A stretch of 64,000 nt of DNA from Prevotella sp. oral taxon 475 (GTDB taxonomy: Bacteria; Bacteroidota; Bacteroidia; Bacteroidales; Bacteroidaceae), in contig NZ_CP072334.1 in NCBI RefSeq assembly GCF_018127805.1, forward strand, positions 970,001-1,034,000, written 5' to 3'. Each line of letters opens with the position of its first letter. The stretch's first letter is position 1. Positions 56,904 to 64,000 of this stretch are shown one piece after another. The notes beneath the pieces were generated by a model. It was not told where the DNA came from. It saw only the letters and a list, made by a program, of their open reading frames with translations, and did not search any database. The translations under genes were made by a program, and so were the position numbers.

Positions 56904-58091
56904 ATGAAAGTAAAGATAAGAAAACAATTGCACCTTGGTTTGTTTGTCATTGCCACGGCGATGATGTCTTGCCAAAACATTGTAGACAATCCCGCAGTGG
57001 AAGATTTCTCTGCCAACGGTGCCCCCACGATAACGAAGATAACCTCGGTTACCGATTTAGATCAGTCGGTTACCCAAAGTGGCATGGGGCAATGGCTTGC
57101 CATTCATGGCGACAACTTGGCTCATCCCACGGCCATTCTCTTTAATGATGTGGAAGTAAAACTTAAAGACGTTTATGCCGTTCGCACCCGAATAAACGTG
57201 GCCATACCCACCGAAGCGCCTAGCAAGCTAACGAACACGCTTACCGTGCGTACTGCTTTGGGTGAAGTCACCACGAATTTCACCGTCGATTTCCCAAAAC
57301 TAAAGGTTGTGGGACTAGACAATGAATTTGCGAAGCCTGGTAGTAACGTCACTGTTATGGGTGAGTTCTTCAACCTATATGGGCTTACTTCCAACGAGGC
57401 TACATTTACATTAGGTGGCAAATCGCTAACGGTTGTTGAGAAAAACGACAAGAAAATTGTGCTCACCATACCCGAAGATGCGGTTGATGGAGGAGAAATC
57501 GTAATTTCAAGTCCCAAGTTAGAGCAGCCCGTACGTCTGCCTTATCGCGACAAGGGCGTACAACTTTTCGCCAGTTACGATAAAGATTACCTTTTCGGAA
57601 AAGGCTATCTATGGACATCGCAAGACTATTTCACCGACGGAACGAACGAGGGAGACCCCGTTCCACCTATTGGAAAGTGGTTCTTTAGACGAAAGAACAC
57701 CTACTCTGCATGGAATTGGGATACGCTCATTGCTGGGCATTTCGACCTCGATGATGCTGATGTGGTGAGCCATTTGGAAAACTATTGTATCAAGTTTGAG
57801 GTGTGGACAGCCAAGGATAAGCCCATACCCACAGGCGATTTCATATTTTGGAGCCAGCAAAGCGCAGACAATATGAAGCTGCGTTGGAACCCTGCAGACC
57901 AAGGAGTGTCGTTAAATACCAACGGTGAATGGCGCACCATAACCCTAGATGCCACCACGTGGTTCAGGGATAACGATGCTCAGCCGGTATTGAAAAAGGG
58001 TAGCAACGACTTCACCATTGTTTATCAGCCCCATAATGGGTTTGATGCCGACTTCGCACTTGCCAATCTAAGGTTCGCCAAAAAGCGGTAA
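56904..58091 (+). CDS. Surface glycan-binding protein (SGBP) with IPT/TIG domains
   Basis: 395 aa lipoprotein (lipobox ATAMMSC). Two IPT/TIG-like domains at ~35-125 (ITSVTDLDQSVTQSGMGQWL ... AVRTRINVAIPTEAP) and ~130-215 (KLKVVGLDNEFAKPGSNVTV). The C-terminal half resembles the glycan-binding domain of SGBPs (LWTSQDYFTDGTNEGDPVPP; NTNGEWRTITLDATTW). Last plus-strand gene of the locus. Confidence 0.82.
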   Translation: MKVKIRKQLHLGLFVIATAMMSCQNIVDNPAVEDFSANGAPTITKITSVTDLDQSVTQSGMGQWLAIHGDNLAHPTAILFNDVEVKLKDVYAVRTRINVAIPTEAPSKLTNTLTVRTALGEVTTNFTVDFPKLKVVGLDNEFAKPGSNVTVMGEFFNLYGLTSNEATFTLGGKSLTVVEKNDKKIVLTIPEDAVDGGEIVISSPKLEQPVRLPYRDKGVQLFASYDKDYLFGKGYLWTSQDYFTDGTNEGDPVPPIGKWFFRRKNTYSAWNWDTLIAGHFDLDDADVVSHLENYCIKFEVWTAKDKPIPTGDFIFWSQQSADNMKLRWNPADQGVSLNTNGEWRTITLDATTWFRDNDAQPVLKKGSNDFTIVYQPHNGFDADFALANLRFAKKR

Positions 58092-58321
58092 GGGCGGGTC
58101 CTAAAATTAGTTTCTATGGATCTCTAGGTCTTATTTGAGCAGATTTCGCTTACTTTCTTGAAAGGGCATAATGAACAAATGCAACTGAAAGAGTAAACGA
58201 AACCTGCCAAGTAAAAATAAGAAAGGCATAGAACAGCCACCGAATAAAGGAGGCTTGTAATATAGTTCTGAATTTTTATAACGTGATTATATGTAATACC
58301 ATTTATATTAGGAAAACACAA

Positions 58322-58371
58322 AAACAAGGCAGGCTCTGAACGCTATTAACGGTTTCAGAACCTGCCTTATT
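58322..58371 (-). terminator. Terminator of the convergent gene 58408-59421
   Basis: On the minus strand AAGGCAGGTTCTGAAACCGT ... CAGAGCCTGCCTT followed by GTTTTTGTGTTTT. The stretch 58092-58320 holds no other recognisable feature. Confidence 0.75.
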
Positions 58372-58407
58372 TGGTGTTGCGCATGTTGTTATGCCATAAC
58401 AGCCGTG

Positions 58408-59421
58408 TTACCTTCTAAACACTTTCTGTGCGCGACCATTCTTTTTCTCAATGTGCAAACCCTTGGCGGGTTCTTTCAACTCTCTACCATCTAGACTATA
58501 ATAACGTGTTTGCGTGTCGGTTGATGCTTTTTCGTTATCAATACGCTTGATGGGTGTCACCTCGCCATTGGTTGCGAAGCGTGCGCCTTTAAGCACAAAC
58601 GTGGCACCCGACGGACCTTTTACATAAACCTGCCTTAACTTGTTCTTATCTTTAGATAAGGGTACGTTAATCTGCGAAGCGCCTGCTTCAAACTTGCTGG
58701 TGGTTGTTTGGGCGTTTTCACCATCGTATTCGATACCGATTTCACCTTCGGTTGCTGTTGGTTGGGCAAACTGAATGACGAACATGTCGAAGAGACTGAA
58801 ATCCCTAAATTGGTCGTTGAAGTACCATCCTTTATGTGCCCAGTCGTCTTTAATGCTGATGGTTTTTGTTGCAGGGTCGTAATCTGCTCCGCCACCTTCG
58901 TTTACCTTCTTCAATGTGAGGTCGAATCGCTTGGCCTTTTCTTCTTTCAGCATTTGTTCGTATTCGGCCTTTGTACAGGCAATAACCTTGTCTATGGTAA
59001 TCATACCAGGGTAGTCGGCACTTTGTAAGAAGAAATCTTTTACGTTCTTCTTATGTTCGGGGTTCAGGTCAATACCTGCAACGAGAAGTCCTGGTGTGAT
59101 AGCTCGCTCCGCGCCCCAACTGTCTTGTTGTGTCGTTCCGTCTGTGTATTCGGTCTTAATCTTAAACATACACGAGGCGTCTTTTAGTTTTAGCACCAGC
59201 ATGTCGTATTCCGAGAAGTCTGTTCCACCTTCAAACACGCATCTGTCTTTGTCGAAGAACTTGAAGGTGACCCCGTTCCACTCGGTCATAAAAGCGATAT
59301 TGTTTCCCAAGATCTGGCAATTGGCATCCCAAGGTTGGAATTCACCAGCAATCTCTTTCATCGGGAAGGCGCTCAATCCTGTGAAGAGCGCAAAGGAAGC
59401 TAGTAAAAATGGCTTTCTCAT
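58408..59421 (-). CDS. Secreted protein with C-terminal sorting-type domain
   Basis: 337 aa, signal peptide MRKPFLLASFALFTGLSAFP. Two similar beta-sandwich segments (FFDKDRCVFEGGTDFSEYDM and GWYFNDQFRDFSLFDMFVIQ) suggest carbohydrate-binding-like modules. The C-terminus YYSLDGRELKEPAKGLHIEK, followed by NGRAQKVFRR, resembles the short C-terminal domain of many Prevotella secreted proteins (possible type IX secretion signal or cell-surface anchor). Faces the PUL tail to tail; function unknown. Confidence 0.6.
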   Translation of the reverse strand: MRKPFLLASFALFTGLSAFPMKEIAGEFQPWDANCQILGNNIAFMTEWNGVTFKFFDKDRCVFEGGTDFSEYDMLVLKLKDASCMFKIKTEYTDGTTQQDSWGAERAITPGLLVAGIDLNPEHKKNVKDFFLQSADYPGMITIDKVIACTKAEYEQMLKEEKAKRFDLTLKKVNEGGGADYDPATKTISIKDDWAHKGWYFNDQFRDFSLFDMFVIQFAQPTATEGEIGIEYDGENAQTTTSKFEAGASQINVPLSKDKNKLRQVYVKGPSGATFVLKGARFATNGEVTPIKRIDNEKASTDTQTRYYSLDGRELKEPAKGLHIEKKNGRAQKVFRR

Positions 59422-59561
59422 AATAATTTTTTGTTTATGTTAGACGTTACAAATTTAAGTCTTTTATCCCTCTTTCGTTGATATAATCTTATCATAAATT
59501 GGTATAATTTTGTCTTTATTCATCTATATTCTCCTCTTGTAGTGTACTAAACAAGTTGATA

Positions 59562-59722
59562 CATTTTAAACCCCTCAACTCATTCTTTGATGCACTCTAT
59601 TGGGCAACCATAACACTTACCACCAACGTTGTCTATGGATTTAGCCTCTCTCATCCTTGGTGCGCACTTACCGGCTGACATTGCAATGGTACTTATGATT
59701 ATCTATGAGTTGTATTTTCTTT
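59562..59722 (+). pseudogene. Possible remnant of a potassium-channel pore region
   Basis: Reads HFKPLNSFFDALYWATITLT, then TNVVYGF and SLSHPWCALTG-stop, and in another frame ADIAMVLMIIYELYFLF. The FFDALYWATxTLTT block followed by a TVGYGD-like position is the pore signature of two-helix potassium channels, but the selectivity filter is damaged and the frame is broken. Only ~50 codons remain. 59422-59560 has nothing else I can name. Confidence 0.35.
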
Positions 59723-59730
59723 TCACAATA

Positions 59731-59762
59731 TTTGGCAGTTCGGAAAGATTGTGTTATCTTTG
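59731..59762 (+). promoter_or_regulatory. Promoter of fimbrillin cassette B
   Basis: TTTG (59731-59734), 20 nt, TATCTTTG (59755-59762), followed by CCGCCGTGAAACGTAA as in cassette A. Confidence 0.8.
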
Positions 59763-60147
<385 letters not shown>

Positions 60148-60372
60148 ATGAATATAAAAGAATTTAAGAAGCAGATGTATGTCTGCCCTACTATCAAAAT
60201 TGTTAAAACTGATTTGGAATATCAACTATTAACAGGTTCTAATATGAGCGGTGGGCATAACTCGGGTACCATTGCTCCACCGGTGAGTAATGCTAAACAA
60301 GGTTTTTTCGAGGATGAAGCCGAAGAAGAAGATGAAGATAAAGAAGATTATAACAATTCTTGGGGGATTTAA
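60148..60372 (+). CDS. Small acidic-tailed peptide, cassette B
   Basis: 74 aa; homologue of the 69-aa protein at 24221. Conserved: MYVCPTIKIV (against YASPTIEVV), YQLLTGS (against KQLMSTS), SGGHNS (against NGGHGK), NAKQGFFEDEAEEE (against DAKQGWFDEDEEEE) and the C-terminal W(S/G)I. No signal peptide or membrane helix. It lies directly after the (AC)n leader and 31 nt before the fimbrillin lipoprotein. Function unknown. Confidence 0.7.
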   Translation: MNIKEFKKQMYVCPTIKIVKTDLEYQLLTGSNMSGGHNSGTIAPPVSNAKQGFFEDEAEEEDEDKEDYNNSWGI

Positions 60373-60403
60373 AGAAGAAGAAAGATTAAAAAAATTAACA
60401 ACA

Positions 60404-61975
60404 ATGAAGAAAAGTATTTTATGTGTATTCGCTATGGTGGCACTTTTTGCTGGCTGTGTCAACAATACTGCGGATGAAGAAAAAGAAACCAAAGAGCCGA
60501 AAGAAGAGAGTTCCACCCAGCAAGGAACTACCTTTATTGGCGGAATAGCAATCAAATCAACTACAACATCTGCCACTCGTACATCGCTCAGCATGGTTTA
60601 TCCCGGTGGTACGCAGGTAGATTATTTTTGGGAAAAAGGCGACAAAATATGGACTGCTGATGGAGCAAATGGAGAAGCGCAAATCACAACAAAGTCTGCA
60701 ACAGCTAAATTCATGTTATCACAAAGATACAATACACCCACCGTTACTTTGTATTATCCCGGTAAACTTGCTACAAGCTATAACAACGTAACGATTGCAA
60801 CCCAACAAAATCAATACGAGCCAAATACAACAGATAAACTTGGCGATTATGGCGATTGCGGTACGGCAACAGCTCAACGACAGCCCGATAATTCCTATAC
60901 ATTCAATCTCGACCATAAAGCAGCCTACCTCTGTCTACTGCCTTATTCAAGCTATAAACTAACATCTGCTTATATCTCTCAGGTAAAAATAACAGCAGAC
61001 AATAATATTGCAGGAACTTACACACTGACAAAAACGGGGCTTACAGGTAATGGGTCGTCTAATACGATCATGCTCACCACCAAAGCAGGAAGCGGTGTTT
61101 ATGCCAATGGTTTTCCTTTAACCAATACAGATGTAAGTCAAAACACTAATGCAATTTATGCCGTAATTGCTCCCGGAACGCATGCGCTTACGATAGAATA
61201 TTCTTACAAGGATAACATAACAAATATAGAAACGACTGTGACTAAGATGATTGCCTCACAAAACTATTTAGAGAATACAGTCTATCCTATTCTGAATGAT
61301 ATTAAACCTAAAAATTATTCTAGCGATGGATATTTTAATTGGAGCGCAAAAGAACATCTTTGGGCAGGTCGTGAGGAAGACCGGCTTACAATCAATGGGA
61401 CAGAACTCAATAAAACATATCCATTCGCAGTTTTCAAAAGATCGATGGGTGTAGGTGGATTTTTTCCTCAATCGGGCACCAACAGTTGCCAAAACTGTCC
61501 GAATGCAAATGAACTACTTTGGTATGTCAAACGTGGAGAGCCACGATGGGATGATAATATTGTTTGGGCTGTAATGGGACATCTTTATAAAGGCGGGCTA
61601 TGGTTAAAAAAGAAAAACAATATTGCAGGCTACAATCCTTCTGCTGCCCCTGACGACGGCAAAGATTATACAACAGATGACTTGAATGTCGGTCTCGGTG
61701 GCGGTCACGGTTGGTTTCGTTATGAAACTACCTTAAAATCGGTTTCGTCTGCCGATAACCTGAACGACTATTTCTATCTACCGGCATTAGGCATATACTA
61801 TGCAGACCCTAGCAGAATTACGTTGGAAGATATTGGTATTGCTGGAAACTATTGGTCGAAGACTTTCTCTCCTTGGTCAAATGGATTTATATACAATTTA
61901 CACTTCGACAGGAATAAGAAGATTTGGGTAGGAATAACGATTGGTTGTGCTTTACCTATTTGGACAGCCCAATAG
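60404..61975 (+). CDS. Fimbrillin-like lipoprotein, cassette B
   Basis: 523 aa from ATG 60404; the frame extends upstream into the small-peptide gene but MKKSILCVFAMVALFAGC is the obvious lipoprotein signal (Cys18). Fimbrillin-type N-domain: FWEKGDKIWTADG, GDYGDCGTATAQRQ, YTFNLDHKAAYLCLLPY, VKITADNNIAGTYTL. C-terminal region: CQNCPNANELLWYVKRGEPR, GHLYKGGLWLKKK, DYFYLPALGIYY, YWSKTFSPWSNGF. Probably an outer-membrane fimbrial or adhesive subunit, parallel to the proteins of cassettes A and C. Confidence 0.86.
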   Translation: MKKSILCVFAMVALFAGCVNNTADEEKETKEPKEESSTQQGTTFIGGIAIKSTTTSATRTSLSMVYPGGTQVDYFWEKGDKIWTADGANGEAQITTKSATAKFMLSQRYNTPTVTLYYPGKLATSYNNVTIATQQNQYEPNTTDKLGDYGDCGTATAQRQPDNSYTFNLDHKAAYLCLLPYSSYKLTSAYISQVKITADNNIAGTYTLTKTGLTGNGSSNTIMLTTKAGSGVYANGFPLTNTDVSQNTNAIYAVIAPGTHALTIEYSYKDNITNIETTVTKMIASQNYLENTVYPILNDIKPKNYSSDGYFNWSAKEHLWAGREEDRLTINGTELNKTYPFAVFKRSMGVGGFFPQSGTNSCQNCPNANELLWYVKRGEPRWDDNIVWAVMGHLYKGGLWLKKKNNIAGYNPSAAPDDGKDYTTDDLNVGLGGGHGWFRYETTLKSVSSADNLNDYFYLPALGIYYADPSRITLEDIGIAGNYWSKTFSPWSNGFIYNLHFDRNKKIWVGITIGCALPIWTAQ

Positions 61976-61994
61976 CATAGAATAATCTCAAGGA

Positions 61995-62178
61995 CTCCCA
62001 ATTAAAACCCTCAAGGATGTTAAGTATCACTCCTCATGAAGTCTAAGTTAAAGTCCTCTGGGAGTCTAAGTTAAAGTCCTCTGGGAGTCTAAGTTAAAGT
62101 CCTCGACGAGTTTAAGTATCAGTCCTCCGGTAGCTTAAGTATCCGTCCAAAAGGAGTTTAAGTATGAGTGCAAAACAT
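61995..62178. repeat. 23-bp array after fimbrillin B
   Basis: Eight 23-bp units start at 61995, 62018, 62041, 62064, 62087, 62110, 62133 and 62156; the best read GTCTAAGTTAAAGTCCTCTG plus GGA. It shares AGTCCT and TCTAA motifs with the arrays of A and C but has one extra base per unit. Confidence 0.9.
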
Positions 62179-62255
62179 GCGCAGAAACAGAACACGTTAA
62201 CGGGGCAAAGCCCAACGGCAGAGCCCCATATTATTCATTTAATACATAAGAAAAC

Positions 62256-62687
62256 ATGATTAGTTTTAAAGTAGTTGAGAGTATTCTCAGAGTAGGCCCG
62301 CGCAAGGGGCAAAAGGGGTATGGAGCGGTGCAGAAGGCTCCGATGAAGTTCTCGCAGGAGTGGCTCATCAACCGCATCGTGCGCGAAACGTCGTTGAGCG
62401 AGGGCGATGTGAGGAACGTGTTTATCACGCTGCGCAACATCGTGGTAGAGGTGGTGACGATGGGCGGTTCGCTTGACTTGGGCGACATCTTTTCGCTTCG
62501 CACCACCATTCCTTCGCGGATGCTGGAGAAAGAGGAGGACGTGACGGTTGCCTCTGCGCTGAAACGCCCTCGCATCATTGTGACGTGGAAGGATGCTATC
62601 CGTAAGGTGCTCGGTAAAATCGAGGTGGAGGTGGATAACCCCAAACGGAAGGACTTGAATAAAAAGCCGAAAACGCCGAAGCCGTAG
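62256..62687 (+). CDS. HU-family DNA-binding protein, cassette B
   Basis: 143 aa. Same fold pattern as the other two HU proteins (KFSQEWLINRIVRETSLSEG, DVRNVFITLRNIVVEVVTMG, GSLDLGDIFSLRT), but clearly divergent in sequence, with a Lys/Pro-rich tail NKKPKTPKP. It is the last gene of cassette B. Confidence 0.8.
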   Translation: MISFKVVESILRVGPRKGQKGYGAVQKAPMKFSQEWLINRIVRETSLSEGDVRNVFITLRNIVVEVVTMGGSLDLGDIFSLRTTIPSRMLEKEEDVTVASALKRPRIIVTWKDAIRKVLGKIEVEVDNPKRKDLNKKPKTPKP

Positions 62688-62823
62688 CAGGAGTGCTTCT
62701 TCTCAACGGGCGTGGAGCCACGGGGTGGAAGTTTTATTTTAGAACAAACTAGTTTGACTTATAAAATAAATTTAGACATTCAACACACATAAGTATTTAT
62801 TGCAAAATACTTATTTTTGGGTA

Positions 62824-62854
62824 TTGCGGTGTTTTGATGTCTTTGCTACTTTTG
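62824..62854 (+). promoter_or_regulatory. Promoter upstream of the TetR gene
   Basis: TTG (62824-62826), 20 nt, TACTTTTG (62847-62854). ~155 nt before the TetR start, with an intrinsic terminator in between. Confidence 0.75.
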
Positions 62855-62927
62855 CAAAACAAACATTGCAACTATGCGAATACACGATATTTATATAGTA
62901 AGAGCGCAAATGGGCTCGTTCAATCTA

Positions 62928-62966
62928 TCGCACCGTTCGATTACGAAACGGTGCGATTTTTTTATG
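62928..62966 (+). terminator. Terminator/attenuator in the TetR leader
   Basis: ATCGCACCGTT and AACGGTGCGAT form an 11-bp stem (inner CG pairs possible), followed by TTTTTTT. It lies between the promoter and the regulator gene, so it either ends a ~100-nt RNA or attenuates expression. The rest of 62688-63010 holds nothing further. Confidence 0.8.
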
Positions 62967-63010
62967 AACAAAACAGAACTTAGTTCATTATTTAAAGTTT
63001 TCATGGGCGT

Positions 63011-63625
63011 ATGCAGAAACTGAAAGACGACATTCGGCAGCGTATTGTTGCCGTGGCGCGAGAGGAATTCATCGCTCACGGCGCACGCAACACGTCTATC
63101 CGCACGGTGGCGCGGCGTGCGGGCATTGCTGCTGGCAACGTGTATAACTACTTTCGCAGCAAGGACGAGCTGTTCTGTGAGGTGTTGCGGCCGCTGCTCA
63201 ACGAGCTGAACCGCTACATTCTGTCGCACAACGAGGAGCGGCACCTCTGCATCGAGGTGTTCGACGCACTCGATTTTCAGAACGAATACATCGGCACAAT
63301 GAAGAAAATGGTGAAGCTTTACCGCCCCGAACTGCGCCTGCTGTTGTTCAATGCCGAAGGCACATCGCTTACTGGGTACAAGGAAAGGATAGTTAAGCAC
63401 CAAATGAAAGTTGGTTCGGAATACCTGCGACTGATGAAAGCGCGCTATCCGCACATCAACATTGACATCTCGCCCTTCTTCCTGCACATTGCGAGTTCTA
63501 TGTGGGTGAACATCTTCTGCGAACTTGTGGAGCACGAGGACTACGACGAAAGCGAGGTGAACCGTGCACTCGAGCAGTATGCCGCTTACAGTATGGCAGG
63601 GTGGAGAGAACTGATGAAACCTTAG
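63011..63625 (+). CDS. TetR/AcrR-family transcriptional regulator
   Basis: 204 aa. N-terminal helix-turn-helix typical of the family: RQRIVAVAREEFIAHGARNT, SIRTVARRAGIAAGNVYNYF, RSKDELFCEVL. The C-terminal ligand-binding domain is helical. It most likely controls the ABC exporter gene that begins 41 nt downstream. Confidence 0.92.
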   Translation: MQKLKDDIRQRIVAVAREEFIAHGARNTSIRTVARRAGIAAGNVYNYFRSKDELFCEVLRPLLNELNRYILSHNEERHLCIEVFDALDFQNEYIGTMKKMVKLYRPELRLLLFNAEGTSLTGYKERIVKHQMKVGSEYLRLMKARYPHINIDISPFFLHIASSMWVNIFCELVEHEDYDESEVNRALEQYAAYSMAGWRELMKP

Positions 63626-63666
63626 AAACCGTAGAAACAATAACCTTTTAACATATATAGAAGAAG

Positions 63667-64000
63667 ATGATAAGAATACTGAAACGCTTAGGACATTACA
63701 TGGGAGGGCGCAAGACGTTGCTGCCCTGCTCGGTTGTGCTGTCGGCAGTGAACGGACTGCTGTCGCTCGTACCCTTTATTTTCCTGTGGTTGGTGGTGCG
63801 CACGCTGCTCACTGCCGACGGAAACCTTGCCGATACGCCCGTATGGGACTATGCCATTGCGGCGTTCGCGGTGTCGGTGGCGAATGTTCTGCTCTATTTT
63901 GCCGCCCTCATGCTCTCGCATCTTTCCGCTTTCCGCATCGAAACCAATATGCGGCGCACTGCCATGGAACGGCTGATGCGTGTGCCGTTGGGCTTTTTCG
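63667..64000 (+). CDS. ABC exporter (fused permease/ATPase), 3' end outside window
   Basis: 111 complete codons visible. Starts MIRILKRLGHYMGGRKTLLP, followed by hydrophobic helices VLSAVNGLLSLVPFIFLWLV and YAIAAFAVSVANVLLYFAAL, then HLSAFRIETNMRRTAMERLM, the coupling-helix pattern of type I ABC exporters (IrtA/B-, YbtP/Q-like half-transporters). The ATPase domain would lie downstream. The substrate is unknown; siderophore-type or drug export is common for the group under TetR control. Confidence 0.8.
   Translation, partial: MIRILKRLGHYMGGRKTLLPCSVVLSAVNGLLSLVPFIFLWLVVRTLLTADGNLADTPVWDYAIAAFAVSVANVLLYFAALMLSHLSAFRIETNMRRTAMERLMRVPLGFF

Overview
The window comes from a member of the Bacteroidota, most likely the Prevotellaceae. 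The evidence is: promoters of the type TTTG-N20-TAnnTTTG with few Shine-Dalgarno sites; a SusC/SusD glycan locus; fimbrillin-type lipoproteins followed by HU-family genes; Bacteroidota-type MlaE/MlaF, LptB, a MetA carrying Glu111, and CtpS/YidC neighbours; and Tra genes of the Bacteroides conjugative-transposon type. The species cannot be fixed from the sequence alone.

Layout. (1) 1-2240: 3' end of a fimbrillin/FISUMP-type surface protein followed by ten 22-bp tandem units, then a nest of small palindromes (2253-2540). (2) 2.8-23.7 kb: GC-rich housekeeping block with trpS, mlaF/mlaE (split by a four-helix-bundle gene), lptB, a histidine kinase, a TonB-dependent receptor, a DUF6249/ECF-sigma/DUF5056-like operon, an RsmF-like RNA methyltransferase, thyA-folA, pyrG-yidC, an S9 peptidase and an MFS transporter. 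Its intergenic spaces are packed with repeats: three 41-bp arrays, a conserved 33-nt palindrome, and many 'GTCTTAACTCC / CTTTCACTCC' micro-arrays. (3) 23.8-26.8 kb: complete fimbrillin cassette A. (4) 26.9-35.9 kb: minus-strand housekeeping genes (metA, U32 peptidase, SH3-like lipoprotein, M13 peptidase, clpC) and two tRNA-Lys genes. (5) 36-45.5 kb: AT-rich accessory region with a decayed fimbrillin-type gene, conjugative-transposon fragments (TraO/TraN), a Panacea-domain antitoxin coupled to a 558-aa membrane protein, and fimbrillin cassette C cut by a degenerate IS982-type element. (6) 45.8-58.1 kb: an alpha-mannan-type polysaccharide utilisation locus: GH92, discoidin protein, GH92, SusC, SusD, surface glycan-binding protein. 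(7) 59.7-62.7 kb: complete fimbrillin cassette B. (8) 63.0-64.0 kb: TetR-family regulator and the start of an ABC exporter.

The main unusual signal is a repeated cassette: promoter, ~390-nt leader containing an (AC)n microsatellite (35 repeats in A, 19 in B), a gene for a ~70-aa acidic-tailed peptide, a fimbrillin-like lipoprotein gene, a 22/23-bp tandem array, and an HU-family gene. Two copies look complete, and three more are partial or broken. The second is the Panacea antitoxin pair, whose partner is much larger than a typical toxin and is anchored in the membrane. The third is that intergenic arrays of unrelated sequence share just two periods, 22-23 bp and 41 bp.

All functional calls are from reading motifs and gene order; no database search was run.
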